DNA of 26,041 nucleotides. It comes from CAYQMF01 sp964418595 (GTDB lineage: Bacteria > Planctomycetota > UBA1135 > UBA2386). The translations under genes were made by a program, and so were the position numbers. Numbering within the stretch: position 1 is the stretch's first letter; every line of letters begins with the position of its first letter. This document shows, piece after piece, positions 14,862-22,993 of the stretch. Location of the stretch: the NCBI GenBank assembly GCA_964418595.1, contig CAYQMF010000097.1, positions 1-26,041 on the forward strand, in the 5' to 3' direction. Under the pieces are notes generated by a model that saw only the letters and a program-made list of their open reading frames with translations, was not told the origin of the DNA and ran no database searches.

Positions 14862-14945
14862 CCCCGCCAGGCGCACCACATCGTCGATCGCGTCGTTCAG
14901 CACGAAGCACACCAGATTGTCGAGGCTCTTGATCTCGTTCAGCGG
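14862..14945 (-). pseudogene. Remnant of the 3' end of a second trkA
   Basis: Minus-strand translation gives EIKSLDNLVCFVLND then AIDDVVRLAGG, nearly the same as the last residues of the intact TrkA at 20061-21404 (EIRSLDNLVCFVLND, VIDEVVRLAGG). A 38-base exact match joins 14891-14928 to 20102-20139; flanking bases differ at several sites. The rest of the gene is missing and the stop codon is lost. It sits directly upstream of the kinase gene. It could be a duplication scar or the last piece of a paralogous trkA. Confidence 0.8.
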
Positions 14946-15101
14946 GTGCAGATCTCTCGCGGCACACTGCTGAAGGGGAGTCGCGTGACGCGCTGCAGCC
15001 CTGGTTCCAGCGGGGGTCAGGTTTTGGGGCTCAGGCTGCCCGCCGTCTTGCAACCCTCCCAACCCGGCCCTTCAAGAAAAGACCTGGTCGTCAGGGTGGA
15101 G

Positions 15102-15443
15102 TCAGGCCGCCGTCCTCGGCTTCCTCCGCGTCGGGGCGTAGAGCGAGTTGGATCGGACCATGGCGCAGAGGACCAACAGGAATCGTCGCCCACGATGCGC
15201 AGCGCGCAGCCATGTGTCTTGCCCCGCACGCGGAGGGCCTTGTACGCAGCCTTGAAGACCGGGGCACACTGGGCGGCGATGCGGGCAGCGTTGTGCAGCG
15301 CGTTGCCCAAACGATGGTGTGGGCATGTCGTCGGTGGACAGCCGACTTCGACCGCTGCTCTTGGTGACCGGGGCTACCCGGGACGACAGGCGCAGGGCCT
15401 CGTAGTCGCCCGCGCCCGTGATGCGGGTCGGCGCCCCGGTCAC
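15102..15443 (-). pseudogene. Decayed C-terminal part of an IS110-family transposase
   Basis: Minus-strand pieces in shifting frames read GDYEALRLSSRVAPVTKSSG, then GNALHNAARIAAQCAPVFKA with YKALRVRGKTHGCALRIVGD, then RFLLVLCAMVRSNSLYAP before a stop at 15102. This follows the C-terminal consensus of IS110-type transposases (APVT-x-x-SG, H-x-x-A, Y-x-x-LR-x-x-G-x-x-HG-x-ALR-x-x-x-DR-LL and LY-x-P). At least two frameshifts separate the segments, and no N-terminal DEDD-type catalytic half is visible nearby. It is therefore a dead fragment. Confidence 0.7.
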
Positions 15444-15705
15444 CGACGTGCGCTACCAATTCGCGGACACCATCACGATGGTTACCGACGTGCGTGGCGC
15501 GGCTATCCAGCATTGCGACCGAGTGACCGTCCGTTCGTATGGCAAGGGCCATGCGGGACAACTCCACGCACTCTCACGCACTCACCACCCCCTTGACGTC
15601 GCTCCTCGAGTCGACCACGATCCCCGCGTCGAACCGACGAGAGCGGCTCGCGCACTTCAACGGCACGGAGAAGAACATGGTCACTCGCATGATCTGCAGG
15701 AAGCC

Positions 15706-15725
15706 AGGAGAGGAGAGGAGAGGAG
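15706..15725 (+). repeat. AGGAG x4 pentanucleotide array at the 5' end of the beta-helix gene
   Basis: Four exact AGGAG units lie between an out-of-frame ATG (15677, also 15689) and the signal-peptide coding region of the beta-helix gene. Each unit is also a Shine-Dalgarno core. Losing one unit, or gaining two, would put those ATGs in frame with the signal peptide. The array could thus be a translation signal, a slippage-prone switch, or both. Confidence 0.75.
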
Positions 15726-15744
15726 AGCGGGCGGCATCCGCCAC

Positions 15745-18240
15745 TTGATCGCTGCATTGGCTCTGACCAGCGCACTCGGGGCACAGGTCGACCGCACCGT
15801 GCTCCACGTCTACGCCGATCCACTCTTCGGTGACGACGCCCTGGCGTTTGCGAACAACCCGGGCATCGGTTCGAACCCGCCACCGTTCGGCCAGCACCCC
15901 GACGCATCGCAGTTCGCCAACGATGTCCCACAGGGCACCATCCGGCACGCGCCATACTCCTTCCGCACGCTGACCGGCGCGCAGGGTGTCCAGGTGTACC
16001 TCACGGCGATCGCGTCGTTCCTCGAAGCCGAGAACGCCAACGTCATGATCCACTGCCTGCCCGGGCTGTACGGTCCGCTCCTGGCCGGCTCACCCGGCTC
16101 CCCGGTACCGATCGACCCTCGCTCCGGCCTGCTCTTCAACGGCGAGAACTGGCCCTTCGTCTTGCGCTGGCGCTGGTCCCTGCAGGGCACGTCGGCGCTG
16201 GACACCATCTTCGATGGGCGGGGGACCCAGACGACCATGGTCATCGTCCAGGCCGATCAGCCGAATCAGCTCTCCCACGTCGAGTCGATCATCGACTCTC
16301 TCACCTTCCGGGGCGCTCGCTCCGGCGACGCGTACACGCCGGCCAACGCGGCAGGGGCAGGAATCTTCGTGAGCGCGAGCCCGATAGCGGGCGGTCGTGG
16401 CTCGCAGATCCGGGTCACCATCAGCAACTGCTTCCTCGTCGACAACCACGTGGGGATCGCCATCGAGAACCCGCCGGCGGAACTCTTCGACCGCAACCAG
16501 CCGTTCATCATCAACAACACGTTCGCGCGCAACCGGATCGGACTGTGGAACGGCAGCCGCGGCGTCGCGGAGCCGAACGAAGGCTGGGCCACTCCCGTCC
16601 TGCTGAACGACATCTTCGACACGTGGCGGCCCGATGGCGTCGCGACGACTCCGTTCGTCGGAGTCCACCCGTTCTACATCTCGGTCGCGGAGGTGACGAC
16701 CGCACAGGGCCCGATCCCGCTCACTCCGAACCGGTCGTTCTGTGCCTGGGAGCTGGGCCGCGACAACCTCGCGGTCGGGCTGCCCAACTGGCCGGTACCC
16801 GCCCTGCCACCGACCATGCCGGTCGTTCCCATGCCCCCGCCTCGTGTGGACATCGCGCCGTACACGGGGATCGCCACCAACGTGCGCGGCACGCTCTTCG
16901 TCAACGACCTCCTCCGCAACTCGCCCCTCGTCGGCGCCGGCACGGAGTACTCCGCCAACGACTACCGGCTCGCCCCCAGCGTGAGCATCGACGCCAACCC
17001 CCCGACGCCGTTCCCTGGCGGCCTCAATCCGCTGGTCAATCAGGGCATCTACATCGGGACGGTGAACGGGATCAGCAGCGGCCTCGATGTCATCCGCATG
17101 GCCACCGCGGTGTCGGGCATCAACCCTCAGAGCCTTGTCGCCTTTCCGCCCGGACCGCCATCGGAGGCGAAGGCCGACCTGCATGCGTGGGACCTCGACG
17201 GCGAGGGCTTCGGGAACCCACGCGTCGTCATCCGGACCGACTTCCCGTTCGCGGGCAACTTCGAGGATGGCGACACCCCGATCGACCTCGGCGCCGACGA
17301 GATGGACGACAACATCATCACCGGCTATGTCGAGGGCACGCGGATCCTCGCGCGCAACATCCCCACGGCACCGTTCATCCCCGACCACCGGCGACTGTTC
17401 TTCGTGAACGTCGCGGACACGGCGCGAAGCTGGCAGCGGCCGTGGGTCAACGCCATCGACGGCAAGACGTACCCTTGGTGGTACCACGTCAACTCCGCGC
17501 CCGACGCGGCCAGCGGGACCAACTACACGGCGGGCGTGCCGAACTCGCGGCGGGCTGTGCTCCGGCTGGACTTCACCAAGCCGCTGTTCATGCGCAACTT
17601 GGCGTGCGACTTCTCTCCGCACCTACTTGCCGACCCCCATCCGTTCTGGCCGCTCGGGTTCACGCCGTTCCCCGGAGAAGTGCCGGACATCTATGCCAGC
17701 AATCCATGGTGGTGGCATGACGCGCCCACGGCAGGGCCAGCCTTCCTGCACGACAATGCGGCTCTCTACGACAACATCGCTACGCCCCAGAACCCTTGGC
17801 CGGTGCACGGGGCGAACGACGTGATCGGAAACCCTCTGATCTTCAACATGCCGCGCACCGCGGTGCTGAGCGGCACGATCAACCCGCCGTTGACCGCCCT
17901 GTTTCCGGGCTCCTGGTACCTGGTCGTCGCGTTTCCTCCGCCGGTGTTCCTATCGACTCCCCCATGCCAGGGTGGTGGGTCGCCAACCTATTCTGTGGAC
18001 AACCGCGGGCTCGGGGACGCGGGCTCGGGATGCCCTGAACTCGTTCCAGCACTGCCCGACTACCGCGGCTTGAGGTTCAACTTCCAGGGCCCTGTGGCCA
18101 CTGGATTCTCCAACCTGCAGACCCTGCTGAGCGTCGACTACGTGATCCCTGCGGTCCCGACCGACATGCTGCAGGAGCCAACTCCGGAGACCGGCCGCCA
18201 GCACGGGCGCATGGTCGGCGAACGACTGCGAAGGAGGTGA
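15745..18240 (+). CDS. Large secreted beta-helix-like protein
   Basis: About 831 residues if started at TTG 15745. The frame is open back to 15418, but upstream translation does not look like protein. The hydrophobic LIAALALTSALGA followed by Gln is a signal peptide with an A-x-A-like cleavage site; its charged N-region is missing from this start, so the true start may lie upstream (see the AGGAG array). The mature part has right-handed beta-helix-like turns (VTISNCFLVDNHVGIAIENP, QPFIINNTFARNRIGLWNGS, RGTLFVNDLLRNSPLVGAG). A DLGADEMDD motif near 17287 resembles the D-x-GADE motif of planctomycete beta-helix proteins. The C-terminal 250 residues are Pro/Trp-rich beta structure. There are no catalytic motifs. 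The protein is probably surface-exposed or secreted. It is followed by the FG-GAP gene with a 4-base gap. Confidence 0.7.
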   Translation: MIAALALTSALGAQVDRTVLHVYADPLFGDDALAFANNPGIGSNPPPFGQHPDASQFANDVPQGTIRHAPYSFRTLTGAQGVQVYLTAIASFLEAENANVMIHCLPGLYGPLLAGSPGSPVPIDPRSGLLFNGENWPFVLRWRWSLQGTSALDTIFDGRGTQTTMVIVQADQPNQLSHVESIIDSLTFRGARSGDAYTPANAAGAGIFVSASPIAGGRGSQIRVTISNCFLVDNHVGIAIENPPAELFDRNQPFIINNTFARNRIGLWNGSRGVAEPNEGWATPVLLNDIFDTWRPDGVATTPFVGVHPFYISVAEVTTAQGPIPLTPNRSFCAWELGRDNLAVGLPNWPVPALPPTMPVVPMPPPRVDIAPYTGIATNVRGTLFVNDLLRNSPLVGAGTEYSANDYRLAPSVSIDANPPTPFPGGLNPLVNQGIYIGTVNGISSGLDVIRMATAVSGINPQSLVAFPPGPPSEAKADLHAWDLDGEGFGNPRVVIRTDFPFAGNFEDGDTPIDLGADEMDDNIITGYVEGTRILARNIPTAPFIPDHRRLFFVNVADTARSWQRPWVNAIDGKTYPWWYHVNSAPDAASGTNYTAGVPNSRRAVLRLDFTKPLFMRNLACDFSPHLLADPHPFWPLGFTPFPGEVPDIYASNPWWWHDAPTAGPAFLHDNAALYDNIATPQNPWPVHGANDVIGNPLIFNMPRTAVLSGTINPPLTALFPGSWYLVVAFPPPVFLSTPPCQGGGSPTYSVDNRGLGDAGSGCPELVPALPDYRGLRFNFQGPVATGFSNLQTLLSVDYVIPAVPTDMLQEPTPETGRQHGRMVGERLRRR
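18231..18240 (+). promoter_or_regulatory. Strong ribosome binding site inside the upstream gene's end
   Basis: AAGGAGGTGA, a near-perfect complement of the 16S tail, ends with the TGA stop of the beta-helix gene and lies about six bases before the GTG at 18245. It fixes the start of the FG-GAP gene and links translation of the pair. Confidence 0.85.
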
Positions 18241-18244
18241 GTTC

Positions 18245-19744
18245 GTGTCGATCCCTCTGCGACGTGTCTCGGCCGTCAGCTTGCTGCTGGGCGTCGTGCT
18301 TGACACGGGAACGGGGCAGGCCAGCTACCCATGGTTGGTTGCAAACCCTCGCTATGCCCACGTGGGGGCCTGGGACACGTTCGACACGCTGCTCGTTCAT
18401 CCGTTCGACCGCGTGGGGGGAGATTGCGCGGTAGTCGTGCGCTCGGGTGGCTTGGACATCTATCGAAACCCAGGGAACGGAGTCTGTTCTCCATCCTACG
18501 TTCCCATCCCCAACGGGATCTGGCTCGGCGCGACCGCCATCGACGTCGACTCCGACGGCGATCTCGACGTCGTCGTCGTCGCCAACAACCGAGAGCCTCT
18601 GCTCCTCCTCAACGACGGAAACGCGAGCTTCACGGTTGCACCCCCCGGTCGCTTCCCTGACGCCCCCGCCTCCGCGTGGCGCGTCGCAGCCGCCGACGTC
18701 GACGGCGACGGCTTCGACGACTTGCTCATCGGCGCCGTCACGAACTTCCCGAGCCAGCTCTGGCGCAACGATCGCACCGGTCGCTTCGTCGACATCACCG
18801 CCTCCCACCTGCCGGTCTTCAACGCCACCGTCGCCGACATCCAACCCGCGGACCTCGATGGCGATGGCGACATCGACTTCGCCCTGGCGCAGGGGTACGG
18901 GGTCGGAGTCCGGGAGAACAACGCCGTCCTCCTCAACCAGGGCCTCGGACGGTTCACGTACCAGCCCCTGGTCTCCAGCCGGCAGACGCACTCGTGGGCG
19001 GCAGTCGCCGACTTCACGCACGACGGCCTTCCCGACATCGTGTTCGGCAACCCCGACGCAGCCGCAGAGTTCTGGATCAACATGGGCGGCGGGCAGTTCT
19101 TCGACGCGTCTCCGATGGTCGCCAACGTCCTTCGTGCCTTCGAGGGTGCGGCCGGCGACATCGACGGCGACGGTTGGGCGGATCTCGTGACCACGTCCTT
19201 TCAGTCCGGGGCCCGAATGGAGCTCTACCTCAACCAACGCGGCCAGAGCTTCGTCCAGGTTTCCGGGGGCGTCGCCCAATTCGCTACGGGCTTCAACGCC
19301 AGCAACATCGAACTGCGCGACATGGACGGCGACGGCGATCTCGATGCAGTCGCACGCTCTCCGAATCCATCGGCGCCACAGCGAGCCTTCTTCGTCCTCC
19401 CCAACACCACACGCCACGTCCTCACCGACGCGACCGTGCAGTCCGCGGGCACCTATCGCATGAACCTCTGGGCTCGCACCGGCGACCTCGTCGTCCCTGC
19501 CCTGGCGGCCGCGCACGTCGCCACGAACCTCGGCTCACTCGGTACGCTCGGCCTCGATCCCGCCTCCCTCGTCGCGCTCCCCGCGATCACGATGCCCGTT
19601 TGGTCGCACACGCTCTCCCTCCCGGTCCCTCCGACGCCGTGGATCATCGGCCGCCGCATCTGGGCGCAGGCCGTCGTCGTCACTCCCAACCAACCCCTCG
19701 CTCCCCGCCTCACCAACTGGCTCGACACCGAGATCGTGCGGTAG
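18245..19744 (+). CDS. Secreted FG-GAP/VCBS-repeat protein
   Basis: 499 residues from GTG 18245, chosen for the AAGGAGGTGA site just upstream. An N-terminal signal peptide (SAVSLLLGVVL) is followed by about five to six FG-GAP/VCBS blades of a predicted beta-propeller. Their calcium-binding loops read DVDSDGDLD, DVDGDGFDD, DLDGDGDID, DIDGDGWAD and DMDGDGDLD. A C-terminal beta domain of about 110 residues (from ATVQSAGTYRMNLWA to TNWLDTEIVR) contains LGSLGTLGLDPAS and WAQAVVVTPN. Tails of this kind recur on secreted proteins of Planctomycetota as far as I recall. Likely extracellular, ligand unknown. It is paired with the preceding beta-helix gene; the convergent trkA lies beyond the repeat element. 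Confidence 0.85.
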   Translation: MSIPLRRVSAVSLLLGVVLDTGTGQASYPWLVANPRYAHVGAWDTFDTLLVHPFDRVGGDCAVVVRSGGLDIYRNPGNGVCSPSYVPIPNGIWLGATAIDVDSDGDLDVVVVANNREPLLLLNDGNASFTVAPPGRFPDAPASAWRVAAADVDGDGFDDLLIGAVTNFPSQLWRNDRTGRFVDITASHLPVFNATVADIQPADLDGDGDIDFALAQGYGVGVRENNAVLLNQGLGRFTYQPLVSSRQTHSWAAVADFTHDGLPDIVFGNPDAAAEFWINMGGGQFFDASPMVANVLRAFEGAAGDIDGDGWADLVTTSFQSGARMELYLNQRGQSFVQVSGGVAQFATGFNASNIELRDMDGDGDLDAVARSPNPSAPQRAFFVLPNTTRHVLTDATVQSAGTYRMNLWARTGDLVVPALAAAHVATNLGSLGTLGLDPASLVALPAITMPVWSHTLSLPVPPTPWIIGRRIWAQAVVVTPNQPLAPRLTNWLDTEIVR

Positions 19745-19810
19745 ACGGCAGCCGCAACGCGGAGGAAGGGGCGGGAGGGACGATTCGCGCGACGTGCTGA
19801 GAGGCTCGGT

Positions 19811-20050
19811 CTGAGCGGGGCAGCGTGTTCGGGCTCGGGCTCGGGCTCGCCAAGCGGCAGAGCCGCTTGGCTGGCTCGGGCTCGTACGGGCGCGGGCGGG
19901 AACGAGGCGCGGGGAGGCGTGACCGCCGCGCACACACCGACCTCTCCCCGCGCCCGTACGAGCCCGAGCCTGGAAGCGCGGCGTAAAGCGCCGCCCTGCG
20001 GAGCCCGAGCCCGAGAACGCGGCCCGCCGCGTCCTCCCCCCCGCGCGCCT
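19811..20050. repeat. Long palindromic intergenic repeat, copy 2
   Basis: Same orientation as copy 1 at 11745-12000. The conserved 80-nt block is 19828-19907. Its hairpin GCCAAGCGGC-AGA-GCCGCTTGGC (19849-19871) differs from copy 1 only at the middle loop base. In this copy the outer palindrome is cleanest: a perfect 24-bp inverted repeat pairs 19873-19896 with 19947-19970. The right half also has GCGGCG and CGCCGC around TAAAG (19979-19995). The element fills the gap between the convergent FG-GAP and trkA genes. It may serve as a bidirectional transcription stop, but no T-run is present. Confidence 0.85.
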
Positions 20051-20060
20051 CCCCCCTCGC

Positions 20061-21404
20061 CTACCTCTTCCCCCCCGCCAACCTCACCACCTCGTCGATC
20101 ACGTCGTTCAGCACGAAGCACACCAGATTGTCGAGGCTCCTGATCTCGTCCGTCCCGCGCGGAATCAGGATCTCGCCACCCTCCCGCGCGATCGCCCCCA
20201 CCACGCAGCCGCGCGGGAAGCCCGCGTCCTTCAGGGCCTTGCCGACGATCCGGCTCCCCGCCTGCACCTCCAGCTCCAACACCTCCGCCTTGCCCTCCTC
20301 GATCGTCGCGATCGTGCTCACGCTGCCGCTGCGCACGAACGACAGGATGCGGTTGGTACACAGCAGGCGCGGCGACACCGCCACGTCGATGCCGAGCTCG
20401 TGGTAGATGTCGACGTAGTCGGGCTTCTGCACGAGCGCGGCAGTGCGCGCCACGCCGAGGCGCTTGGCGAGCTGGCAGGACATCAGGTTGCGCTCGTCGT
20501 CGTCGGACAGGCCCAGGAACGCATCCGCCTCCCCCACGCGCTCCTCGCGCAGCAGCGCCAGATCCGTCCCCTCACCGTGCAGGATGAGCGTGCCGTCCAG
20601 CTCCGCCGACAGCGCGCGGGCCTCCTCGCGGTCCTCGACGATCACGCGCGCATCCACGTGGAAGCGCTTGAGGGCTTCGCACACGCTGCGGGTCACGCGC
20701 GAGCCGCCGAAGATCACGACCTTGCGCAGGTGGGTGCTGCGCATGCCGGTCTTCTTCTCCAGCGTCGCCACCGCCTTGGGCTCGCCCAGCACGAAGACCT
20801 CGTCGCCGGCGCGCAGCTCGTCGTCGCCGCCGGGGATGATCACCTCGCGGGCGCGATCGATGGCCGTGATCAGCACGCCGCTGGGGATCTTCAGCGACTT
20901 GAGCGGCGTGCCGAGCAGCTTGCTGTCCTCGCTCAGGCGCAGGCGCAGCATCTGCACCTTGCCGTCCGCGAAGTTCTCCACCCCGATCGCCTGGTTCTGG
21001 CGCACGACCTTGACGATCTCCTCCGCCGCGAGGTCCTCGAGCGAGAGCACCAGGTCGAACTGCAGGTTCTTGCGCAGGAAGGTCCGGAAGCTCCGGAACG
21101 GGGAGAGGTCCTTCACGCGCAGGACCGTGGTCTTGGCGCCCATGCGCTTGCCGAACAGGCAGGTGAGCATGTTCACGTCGTCGTCGTTGGCGACGGCGAG
21201 CAGGAGATCGGCCGAGGCCGCATCGGCACGATCCAGCACCTCCGGGTGCGCGCCGTCGCCCTGCACCGACTGGACGTCGAGCGCTTCCGCCACGCGCCGC
21301 AGGCGGTGACTGTCGGTGTCGATGACGGTGACGCTGTGGTCGGCGGACAGGACCTTGGCTAGGTGGGAGCCGACCTGGCCGAGGCCAACGATCAGGATGT
21401 TCAC
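20061..21404 (-). CDS. trkA: TrkA, regulatory subunit of Trk potassium uptake
   Basis: 447 residues from GTG 21404, close to the 458 of E. coli TrkA. An open frame extends upstream but the Rossmann strand begins at MNILIVGLGQVGSHLAKVL, so this start is preferred. The first RCK-N domain (1-120) has GLGQVG (7-12) and the acidic VIDTD at the end of the second strand. An RCK-C domain follows (about 135-220). The second RCK-N (about 227-345; VVIFGGSRVTRSVCEAL) lacks a clean G-x-G-x-x-G and may bind nucleotide poorly. A final RCK-C domain ends in SLDNLVCFVLND. It gates a TrkH/TrkG channel in response to NAD(H) or ATP. No trkH lies in the window. It is divergent from the trpG-like gene with 103 bases between. 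Confidence 0.93.
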   Translation of the reverse strand: MNILIVGLGQVGSHLAKVLSADHSVTVIDTDSHRLRRVAEALDVQSVQGDGAHPEVLDRADAASADLLLAVANDDDVNMLTCLFGKRMGAKTTVLRVKDLSPFRSFRTFLRKNLQFDLVLSLEDLAAEEIVKVVRQNQAIGVENFADGKVQMLRLRLSEDSKLLGTPLKSLKIPSGVLITAIDRAREVIIPGGDDELRAGDEVFVLGEPKAVATLEKKTGMRSTHLRKVVIFGGSRVTRSVCEALKRFHVDARVIVEDREEARALSAELDGTLILHGEGTDLALLREERVGEADAFLGLSDDDERNLMSCQLAKRLGVARTAALVQKPDYVDIYHELGIDVAVSPRLLCTNRILSFVRSGSVSTIATIEEGKAEVLELEVQAGSRIVGKALKDAGFPRGCVVGAIAREGGEILIPRGTDEIRSLDNLVCFVLNDVIDEVVRLAGGKR

Positions 21405-21507
21405 TCGCCGCAAGCAGACGGCACGATGGCGACGGGAGCAAGCCCGAGGCCGCGCGCCGCACAATCCGCTGGCAGCGTCCCTGCGCACCGTTACGTTCTC
21501 GTGCGCC

Positions 21508-22092
21508 GTGCCCGCGCCCGCGCGACCGATCCTGCTCCTCGACAACCGCGATTCGTTCGTCTGGAACCTCGCGCAGGCGCTGGGGAACCTGGGGGCCGGC
21601 GTCGAGGTCGTGCGCAGCGACAAGACCAGCGTCGCTTTGCTGGCGGCGCGCACGCCGCGCGCGCTGGTGCTCTCGCCTGGCCCCGGGCGCCCCGAGCACG
21701 CTGGGGTGAGCCTCGACGCGATCGCGGCGTTCGCCGGGCGGATCCCGATCCTCGGCGTGTGCCTCGGCCACCAGGCCATCGGCATCGCCTGCGGCGGTCG
21801 CGTCGAGCGCGCATCGCCGTGCCACGGCAAGGCGTGGCCGATCCACCACCGCGGCGAAGCGCTCTTCGCCGGGATCGGTTCGCCGACACCCGCGGCGCGC
21901 TACCACTCGCTCGCGGTCTTGCGCGCGCCGTGGCCGTCGGACCTGATCGCGGATGCCTGGACCGCGGAGGGTGACGTGATGGCGCTGCGGCATCGGACCC
22001 AGCCGACCTTCGGCGTGCAGTTCCATCCGGAGTCGTTCCTCACCCGCGACGGGACGCGCCTGCTCGCCAACTTCCTGGCGCTGGCGGCCTAG
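21508..22092 (+). CDS. trpG: Glutamine amidotransferase of anthranilate/aminodeoxychorismate synthase
   Basis: 194 residues from GTG 21508, the start that gives the usual family length and begins at ILLLDNRDSFVWNL (motif D-N-x-D-S-F). The class I amidotransferase triad is visible: Cys in GVCLGHQAIG, His and Glu in FGVQFHPESF. The oxyanion segment is SPGPGRP. The enzyme releases ammonia from glutamine for TrpE or PabB, acting on chorismate. No trpE or pabB is adjacent, so whether it serves tryptophan, folate or both is open; trpG is used for the TrpG/PabA family. It begins the plus-strand operon; the ABC ATPase starts 10 bases after its stop. Confidence 0.88.
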   Translation: MPAPARPILLLDNRDSFVWNLAQALGNLGAGVEVVRSDKTSVALLAARTPRALVLSPGPGRPEHAGVSLDAIAAFAGRIPILGVCLGHQAIGIACGGRVERASPCHGKAWPIHHRGEALFAGIGSPTPAARYHSLAVLRAPWPSDLIADAWTAEGDVMALRHRTQPTFGVQFHPESFLTRDGTRLLANFLALAA

Positions 22093-22102
22093 GGCCGCGC
22101 CC

Positions 22103-22993
22103 ATGAGCACGGCCCTCGAACTCAGGAGTGTGCGCAAGGCGTTCCGCGGCAAGCCGGCGCTGCGCGCCGCCGACCTGTGCGTCGAGACCGGCACGATCCA
22201 CGGGTTCGTCGGGCCCAACGGCGCCGGCAAGACCACCTGCCTGCGCCTCCTGGTCGGCCTCCTGCAGCGCGACGACGGCGACCTCGCCGTGTTCGGTCTC
22301 GACCCGCGCACGCACGCGCTCGCGATCCGCCGCCGCTGCGCCTACCTGCCGGGCGAGACGAGTCTCTACCCCTACCTCACCGGCGGCGAGTTCCTCGACT
22401 TCGCGCTCTCGTTCTACCCGAGTCACGACGCCGGGACGCGGCGCGCCATGCAAGCCGCGTGGCCGCTGCCCCTCGAGCGCAAGGTCCGCACCTACTCCGC
22501 GGGCATGAAGCAGAAGCTCGCGCTGCTCGCGACCCTCGTCCCCGACGTCGAGCTGTACGTGCTCGACGAACCCGACCGCGCCCTCGACGCGACGGCGCGC
22601 CTGTTCCTGCGCGATCGGCTGCGCGAGCTGCAGGCGCGCGGCAAGACCATCCTCCTCAGCTCGCACCATCTCGCCGACGTCGAGGCCCTCGCCAGCAAGC
22701 TCACCTTCCTCATGGACGGCAGCACCGTGCCGGCCGCGCGCGTGGAGACGGCGCGGGCCCGCCTGCGTGAAGAGCTGCGCATCCGCGTGCGCCAGGACAC
22801 CGTGCTTCCGGACGGGACGTGCGAGGTCGTGCCCGACCACGACGGGACGCTGCGCATCAAGACCGCGGGCGATCCGCTGGCCTGGGTGCAGCGGGTGGAC
22901 CGCGAGGCGCTGCTGTCGGTGGAGATGGGCGTGACGCGCCTCGAGGACCTCTACCAGATGCTCACCGCCGAGGCGGAGGCACCGGGACAGTGA
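22103..22993 (+). CDS. ABC transporter ATP-binding protein
   Basis: 296 residues. Walker A is GPNGAGKTTCLRLL (about 37-50). The Q-loop region reads CAYLPGETSLYPYLTGGEF, where the Q-loop glutamine is replaced, as in some ABC-2 exporters. The signature is TYSAGMKQKLALLA, Walker B is LYVLDEPDRALDA, with Asp where LDEPT is usual, and the H-loop is LLSSHHLADVE. The C-terminal 70 residues form an accessory domain. It should drive export with the permease encoded next, whose GTG overlaps its stop (GTGA). The substrate is unknown. Confidence 0.9.
   Translation: MSTALELRSVRKAFRGKPALRAADLCVETGTIHGFVGPNGAGKTTCLRLLVGLLQRDDGDLAVFGLDPRTHALAIRRRCAYLPGETSLYPYLTGGEFLDFALSFYPSHDAGTRRAMQAAWPLPLERKVRTYSAGMKQKLALLATLVPDVELYVLDEPDRALDATARLFLRDRLRELQARGKTILLSSHHLADVEALASKLTFLMDGSTVPAARVETARARLREELRIRVRQDTVLPDGTCEVVPDHDGTLRIKTAGDPLAWVQRVDREALLSVEMGVTRLEDLYQMLTAEAEAPGQ

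Noticed and set aside
15444..15600. Possible N-terminal half of the IS110 transposase.
   Set aside because: Translations in all minus frames (for example MLDSRATHVGNHRDGVREL) do not match the DEDD domain, so only the C-terminal remnant was annotated.
15593..15621. TTGACG followed after 17 bases by CACGAT, a possible promoter for the beta-helix gene.
   Set aside because: The -35 is good but the -10 matches only three of six bases, and promoter consensus in this organism is unknown.
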